DNA of 64,000 nucleotides, from the NCBI GenBank assembly GCA_027451525.1, contig DAIDJF010000015.1:22736-86735 (forward strand). Reading direction: 5' to 3'. Under the pieces are notes generated by a model that worked only from the letters and a program-made list of their open reading frames with translations, was not told where the DNA came from and did no database searches. Shown here piece by piece: positions 58,995 to 64,000 of the stretch (the first letter of the stretch is position 1; every line of letters begins with the position of its first letter). Position numbers and translations under genes: made by a program. The stretch comes from Ktedonobacterales bacterium (GTDB lineage: Bacteria; Chloroflexota; Ktedonobacteria; Ktedonobacterales; Ktedonobacteraceae).

Positions 58995-59855
58995 TTATCT
59001 GCTCGCTGCAGTGACAGAGCGGGCCTCAAACTCGGCAGGCGGTAGGTACCCCAAACTGGAGTGCAAGCGCTTGGTATTGTAGACCTGTTCAATAAACTGC
59101 TCCAAATTGGCCTCGGCATCGGCAAACGACTCGTATTCTTTCAGGTACACTTCCTCCATCTTCAGCGTTTTGAAGAAGCTCTCGGCTTTGGCATTCTCAT
59201 AGGGATTGCCCACCGAGGACATGCTGATCTGCGCTCCGATCTGCTCTAACTGCTGCACATAGTCGTGGCTAGCGTACTGCACCCCACGATCAGAATGGTG
59301 GATCAAGCCCATCGGCGGGTGACGTTGGTCAATGGCTCGGCGCAGGGCGGCTAGAGTCAGTTGCGTGGTCATATCCCGCGAGAGATACCAGCCGACGCAG
59401 CGCCGGGAGAACGCATCAAGAATGCAGGCCAGGTAGACAAAGGCACTGCGCAAGCGAATATAGGTCAAGTCCGCCACCCAGGCTTGATCTGGGGCGCTCA
59501 GCACCAGGTCGGCCAGCCGATTGGGATAGACCGGAAAGCCGTGTCGCGAGTTGGTGGTTAGTACCACAAAGCGCTTCTTCAAATGGCAGAGCAAGGACTC
59601 CTCACGCATGATGCGCAGAACGCGTTTGTGATTGACCTCCCAGCCTTGCCGCTTGAGGGCATGAGTCACGCGCCGATAGCCATAGCCGGAAAACTCCAAG
59701 ATGATGCGCTCGATCTCATCGCGTAAAGCCATCTCCTCGGCATCGCTCTCTGGCTGGCTCCCACGCTCATAATACCAACTACGGCTGACACTGAACAGCT
59801 CGCACAAGCGCTCAATGGAAAGCTCTGGATGCTGCTGATGAGCCTGCTCAATCAT
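58995..59855 (-). CDS. IS3-family transposase OrfB (rve integrase core)
   Basis: DDE residues in WVADLTYIRL, LIHHSDRGVQYASHDY, NPYENAKAESFFKTLKMEE. Confidence 0.95.
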   Translation of the reverse strand: MIEQAHQQHPELSIERLCELFSVSRSWYYERGSQPESDAEEMALRDEIERIILEFSGYGYRRVTHALKRQGWEVNHKRVLRIMREESLLCHLKKRFVVLTTNSRHGFPVYPNRLADLVLSAPDQAWVADLTYIRLRSAFVYLACILDAFSRRCVGWYLSRDMTTQLTLAALRRAIDQRHPPMGLIHHSDRGVQYASHDYVQQLEQIGAQISMSSVGNPYENAKAESFFKTLKMEEVYLKEYESFADAEANLEQFIEQVYNTKRLHSSLGYLPPAEFEARSVTAASR

Positions 59856-60154
59856 AACATGCCGCTCCCCGACCCCCTGCTCTGCAAGGCTTTTTTTAAA
59901 ACCTGGTTCTCCAGTGCCAATTGGCCACAGAAGCGCTCTAATTCGGCAATGCGCTGCTCCTGGGTGCTAGACTGCTCCGACGGTTGCGCCAAGAAGGCGT
60001 TTTCTCCGCGTTGCTGGTACTCTTTGCGCCAGCGTGAGAGGACACTTTCCGCCAGGCCATACTCTCGGCAGGCTTGGGCCGGTCGCTTCTGGCCGTTGGC
60101 GATTTGGCGCACCACATCCAGTTTGAATTCCCGGCTGTGCATCCGTTTTTGCAT
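59852..60154 (-). CDS. IS3-family transposase OrfA (HTH)
   Basis: MQKRMHSREFKLDVVRQIANGQKRPAQACREYGLAESVLSRWRKEYQQRGENAF. Confidence 0.93.
   Translation of the reverse strand: MQKRMHSREFKLDVVRQIANGQKRPAQACREYGLAESVLSRWRKEYQQRGENAFLAQPSEQSSTQEQRIAELERFCGQLALENQVLKKALQSRGSGSGML
59891..59897 (-). other. Candidate programmed -1 ribosomal frameshift site (A7)
   Basis: On the minus strand TTAAAAAAAGC: frame 0 reads VLKKALQSRGSG...; -1 frame reads KSLAEQGVGERHVMIEQAHQQHPEL in continuity with OrfB. Confidence 0.75.
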
Positions 60155-60293
60155 CGTCTCTTCTCCTTCTCTTGTCTTGTTCTCAGTTTACGACATTTTG
60201 GAGAAGTTGACTTCCTTCACTGTCCGGTCTTCGGGGTGCAGTCCATGCAATCATCATTGGTTTCTTGTTACAGAAGTAAGTAAAGGACGTGTT

Positions 60294-60401
60294 ATGAGTG
60301 GAAGATTGGAAGGCAAGGTAGCATGTGTTTATGCGCTTATTCAGCCAGAGTATGTTAGTGTGAATGAGATCTTGATTTGGCCTACAGAACAAGATCATTA
60401 G
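60294..60401 (+). pseudogene. Internally deleted short-chain dehydrogenase remnant
   Basis: MSGRLEGKVACVYALIQPEYVSVNEILIWPTEQDH*: SDR N-terminal start joined in frame to a typical SDR C-terminus. Confidence 0.7.
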
Positions 60402-60452
60402 AGATATTAATGGCGCATAGCACGTAAAAAATATGAAGGAGAGAAGAACAAT

Positions 60453-61355
60453 ATGGCAAATAGAGGTGCTGCTGCAAGTGGGCAGTTTACTATTGGGGGT
60501 GATTTGACGGTAAATCGTCTTGGTTTTGGTGCTATGCGAATCACTGGACCGGGAATTTGGGATGAGCCGAAAGACCGTCAGGAGGCTTTACGGACGCTGA
60601 AGCGTCTGCCAGATTTGAACATCAATTTTATTGATACTGCTGATAGTTATGGACCTGAAGTGAGTGAGAAACTGATACATGAAGCCTTATATCCGTATCC
60701 TGGGCTGGTCATAGCGACGAAAGCTGGCTTGACTCGTCATGGGCCGGATATTTGGGTTCCACTGGGGCGACCAGAGTATCTTCGTCAGGAGGTACTTATG
60801 AGTTTGCGCCGTTTAGGTTTAGAGCGTATTGACCTTTGGCAGTTGCATCGTATTGATCCTAAAGTGCCGAGGGAGGAGCAGTTTGATGCTATTAAACAGA
60901 TGCAGCGGGAAGGTTTGATACGCCATGTGGGGTTAAGTGAAGTAAACGTAGAGGAGATAGAGGCGGCGCAAAAATTCTTTCCTGTAGTCACGGTGCAAAA
61001 TCTCTACAATCTAGTAACTCGCCAAAGTGAGGAGGTGCTCAATTACTGTGAGCGTGCGCGGATTGGCTTTATTCCGTGGTTCCCACTTGCAGCAGGGAAT
61101 CTGGCACAGCCTGGGTCTATGCTTGCCGAAATTGCTAGAAGTCATACTACCACACCAAGCGGAGTCGCATTGGCCTGGATCTTGAGGCGGAGTCCTGTGA
61201 TGCTGCCCATTCCTGGCACGAGTAGTGTCAAACATCTAGAAGAAAACGTGGCGGCAGCGGAAATTACCTTAAGTGATGAGGAGTTTCAACGTCTGGATCA
61301 ACAAGGGCGGCAGGAGTATCAGAAGCAGGCAACAGGTCAAGCAGTGGAAAGATAA
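60453..61355 (+). CDS. Aldo/keto reductase
   Basis: [83 protein letters not shown]. Confidence 0.94.
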   Translation: MANRGAAASGQFTIGGDLTVNRLGFGAMRITGPGIWDEPKDRQEALRTLKRLPDLNINFIDTADSYGPEVSEKLIHEALYPYPGLVIATKAGLTRHGPDIWVPLGRPEYLRQEVLMSLRRLGLERIDLWQLHRIDPKVPREEQFDAIKQMQREGLIRHVGLSEVNVEEIEAAQKFFPVVTVQNLYNLVTRQSEEVLNYCERARIGFIPWFPLAAGNLAQPGSMLAEIARSHTTTPSGVALAWILRRSPVMLPIPGTSSVKHLEENVAAAEITLSDEEFQRLDQQGRQEYQKQATGQAVER

Positions 61356-61359
61356 GTGC

Positions 61360-61398
61360 AAGAGTGCATTTCGAGAGTGTTTCTTGAAATGCACTCTT
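61360..61398. terminator. Bidirectional terminator-like inverted repeat
   Basis: AAGAGTGCATTTC ... GAAATGCACTCTT. Confidence 0.65.
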
Positions 61399-61507
61399 AT
61401 AGTTGTTTGAGAGGTTGATAGGAAAGATCCTCATATGGATGTCTGGCTGTGAAGCAGATTGCCAGAATTGCTTATTTTTTGTTTTGATAGATAGTTATAA
61501 CGCTATC

Positions 61508-62065
61508 TTAGTCCTGGTTATTATTTTCTGGTTGAGATCTTTTTACAAGAGCAATATAGGTAATGGTATCCCAGGAATTATGAATGCCAATGAAGAGAAG
61601 TAGAATTGTAGCTGCACCGATGATGAATAGTGCGGAGGATGAGTAGTTGGGAAGCAGGGCACCTGCAAGGATAAATGTTATATACGAGATAAATGGGAAA
61701 ATCGTATGCCATAGCCAATCTTCCAATACGAGCGTATAATCAGTTTGCAAGAGTGCTCGTCGCGTGACAATAGCGATGTAGATTATTCCTCCAAGACCGA
61801 AAATGCCGAGTAGCAGACTTGGTACCCAGAGTATCTGCCAGGGGGCGCAGAGAAATGTGGCGATGAAGAGCGCGGAACTAAAATGCATGACGGTTGGTGT
61901 GCCAAAAGCGTCAAGAGGTTCAATTTTCTGTCGTGTACGGGAACGACTTTCCCCTTTTAAGGTGATTACGACAAACATCAATCCTATAAGTGCTCCAGAA
62001 GCGGAGCCGACGATTACATAAAAATTCTGCCAACTGGTAAGTATTGAAACTGTACTTTCCTGCAC
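61508..62065 (-). CDS. Multi-TM hypothetical protein
   Basis: Several hydrophobic segments (NFYVIVGSASGALIGLMFVVITL...). Confidence 0.6.
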   Translation of the reverse strand: MQESTVSILTSWQNFYVIVGSASGALIGLMFVVITLKGESRSRTRQKIEPLDAFGTPTVMHFSSALFIATFLCAPWQILWVPSLLLGIFGLGGIIYIAIVTRRALLQTDYTLVLEDWLWHTIFPFISYITFILAGALLPNYSSSALFIIGAATILLLFIGIHNSWDTITYIALVKRSQPENNNQD

Positions 62066-62200
62066 GATAAGAATCCCTTTCTATGTGTCTGGTATGTATG
62101 CTATCACAATAAAAGAGAGCTTGCTCACAGCGAAAGCGAAGGTATCATGGTATTCTTTTTTTAAAGATACATGTTTACGTACGCTCATTTGAGGAGGGTA

Positions 62201-64000
62201 ATGCAACCGATGACAATGGCAGATGCACTAATAGTTGCCCCAGACTTTCTGGCCTTGGGTCTGGGTGGAACGAATATGATGTCTATGCTATGGACTATAG
62301 CAATGGGCCATCAAGCTGTAGGGGTTGAGATGCGTGGCGACCCTTTTTTGGGCGTGCACTGGAATCTTCGGGAAGATTTGTATCACCAGCTTGGCCTGAT
62401 TGACCAGATGATGTTGGAACGATATGGAGAGGAGCGGCTACCGCGGCGCGGGAATGGGCAAATCTTTCGTCTTGCAGAGTGTTTCTATAGTCCCCAGACT
62501 ACGGCGGGAGATATTGTTGCTGATGAAATTATCGATGGTTATGATACCGATCAGCATATTGTAGGAACGATTCACGATGTTGAATTTATTGATGATCGCT
62601 GGCGAGATGGTTTGCCGAATCGTGTTATTACATTGTTAGAGCCACCTAAGCCTCCCGATCACCCGGATCCACGCAAGATTCGCACTGACATGGTCGCGGT
62701 CCTCGATGGTCCGTCAACATTCCAGGCAGAGGCAGCATCAATACAAAAGTTATTGCGTCGTTATCTGGAGGCTGTTGAGAGACGGGATAAGGAAGATAAT
62801 TGTAAGCCGCGTGTTCAGCTGTTCACGCACCATCGTGTCGTCCCGAGTGAGAGCGATGGTTTCATTGATGATTTGGATGGGCGGAAGCGTGTTCGTATTG
62901 AGGCACTTCAGGAATTTGACTTCAAAGGGCAATTTGTGCGTGTGCGTGAGCCGGGCAGTGAGGTGATTGACCTTGGCGTTCCAGAATTGTTCATGATTGC
63001 CCAGGGTTTCAACAGTGCGGATGCAAAACGTCTAGGTTTTGTACAAGAGGATGTGAAGGTAGATCATGAAGATGGGCGAGGTCCGGTAGTAGCTCAAGCT
63101 GATTTCCTGGCTGGTCTGGTCGAAGTACTGATTGGTGGGCGTCTGAGGCGGCGTATATCTTCAGAGTTCGATCAAGATGGTAAGGAATACTGGGTACGAC
63201 AAATTGCAGTGGGCCATGAGAATGATCCAGAGGTAGGCTGGGTGTTGGTTCAGGTGCCAGATTTCAAAACCTTCGATCCCATTGTTTCAGGGCTTGTTCC
63301 TGCTGGAACTGATTCCAATTCAGCAGAGTTTTATGCGGCTTATCAACATATGATCTACGACTATTATATGGAGCAAGCTTCAGATATTCTCGATATCCCT
63401 AAGCAAGAGCTTATGAAGGTCCAGATGATTTATGGACCAACATTGTTCAGCCTCGTGGAGCGTGTTGGTGCCGATCCGCTGGTCGCGGCTAATGGCGTTG
63501 TTGCAGGTGATTCTTTTGGCAATGGACATTTCCTGACCAGTGGTGGGGCAATGACTGGAATGATTGGGCATAGTGCTCGTGTCCTCGAATACTGGCAGGC
63601 GCGTGCTGCAGGTGTTTCATCAGGTGACGCAATTCGTCACCTTGCCGATAGTATCAAAGCTGATACCCATGCTTGGCTTCACGTGAGTGCGAAAGAATAT
63701 AGTCAGGCTATTCCGATCAATTTTGGAGCAGAGCGTATCGAACAGATCAATATGGTTAGTGGGATTGGTACGAACGTGCGTGCTAATTCTATCGATGCTG
63801 CTCGACGCCAACGCCATGCTCTCATTCCGCTTGATCCATCCAATTGGAGGAGGCTCTTTGTGCGCAATGGAAAGGTGCTTTCGAGCTTGCCGGAACTTGG
63901 AGTTGATCATCCCTGGCAGCGGGCTTTGCGGGCTGGCACACTACTCTCGGTGTTGAAATCGATGCCAGTGCCGCCCAAACAGGTGAGTGGGGAGCATGAT
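62201..64000 (+). CDS. Large ORF, dinucleotide-binding (FAD/NAD-like) N-terminus, truncated by window edge
   Basis: Manual translation from ATG 62201 stays open for 600 codons: ...APDFLALGLGGTNMMSMLWTIAMGHQAVGVEMRGDPFLGVHWNLREDLY...NGVVAGDSFGNGHFLTSGGAMTGMIGHSARVLEYWQAR...; GAGGAGG SD just upstream. Missing from the ORF track. Confidence 0.75.
   Translation, partial: MQPMTMADALIVAPDFLALGLGGTNMMSMLWTIAMGHQAVGVEMRGDPFLGVHWNLREDLYHQLGLIDQMMLERYGEERLPRRGNGQIFRLAECFYSPQTTAGDIVADEIIDGYDTDQHIVGTIHDVEFIDDRWRDGLPNRVITLLEPPKPPDHPDPRKIRTDMVAVLDGPSTFQAEAASIQKLLRRYLEAVERRDKEDNCKPRVQLFTHHRVVPSESDGFIDDLDGRKRVRIEALQEFDFKGQFVRVREPGSEVIDLGVPELFMIAQGFNSADAKRLGFVQEDVKVDHEDGRGPVVAQADFLAGLVEVLIGGRLRRRISSEFDQDGKEYWVRQIAVGHENDPEVGWVLVQVPDFKTFDPIVSGLVPAGTDSNSAEFYAAYQHMIYDYYMEQASDILDIPKQELMKVQMIYGPTLFSLVERVGADPLVAANGVVAGDSFGNGHFLTSGGAMTGMIGHSARVLEYWQARAAGVSSGDAIRHLADSIKADTHAWLHVSAKEYSQAIPINFGAERIEQINMVSGIGTNVRANSIDAARRQRHALIPLDPSNWRRLFVRNGKVLSSLPELGVDHPWQRALRAGTLLSVLKSMPVPPKQVSGEHD

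Larger units (their letters stand above)
58811..60218 (-). mobile_element. IS3-family (IS150-like) insertion sequence
   Basis: Intact orfA/orfB pair bounded by inverted terminal sequences GGAAAGTCAACTTC (left) and GGAAGTCAACTTC (right, reverse strand). Exact ends not determined. Confidence 0.85.

Noticed and set aside
59829-60401. 190-aa plus-strand ORF over the IS
   Set aside because: Antisense to OrfA; only its last 35 codons (SDR remnant) are meaningful.
1-64000. CRISPR arrays, tRNA and rRNA genes, prophage modules
   Set aside because: No regular repeat-spacer pattern, tRNA-like TTCGANNC cloverleaf, rRNA-like block or phage structural gene was noticed by eye; absence is not proven without a dedicated search.

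Overview
The window reads as a chromosomal segment of a Chloroflexota, probably Ktedonobacteria-like, genome. This is inferred from protein flavour and gene content only; no search was run. Main contents: (i) a T-box leader followed by a mixed arginine/histidine operon (argC, argB, hisZ-like, hisG, HAD-kinase fusion, hisH, hisA, hisF); (ii) an ECF sigma factor, an MBL-rhodanese protein, and two large FtsX-like permeases bracketing secreted/lipoprotein genes; (iii) housekeeping genes (ggt, glgB, lspA, rluD, LOG family); (iv) a solitary N6-adenine DNA methylase next to a Hen1-Pnkp RNA-repair cassette; (v) a light/stress block with an FeS-type photolyase, a ClgR-like regulator facing a clpP operon across three palindromic operators, and a bacteriorhodopsin-like proton-pump rhodopsin with the complete DTD and proton-release residues; (vi) an IS3-family element with a -1 frameshift site, next to the scar of an internally deleted SDR gene. 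Two genes cut by the window edges (a CDF transporter at 1-368 and a large ORF from 62201) are missing from the supplied ORF track and were read directly from sequence. The items I would follow first are the rhodopsin, the ClgR/ClpP operator array, the T-box with an unclear specifier, the HAD-kinase fusion inside the his operon, and the Hen1-Pnkp/methylase pair.
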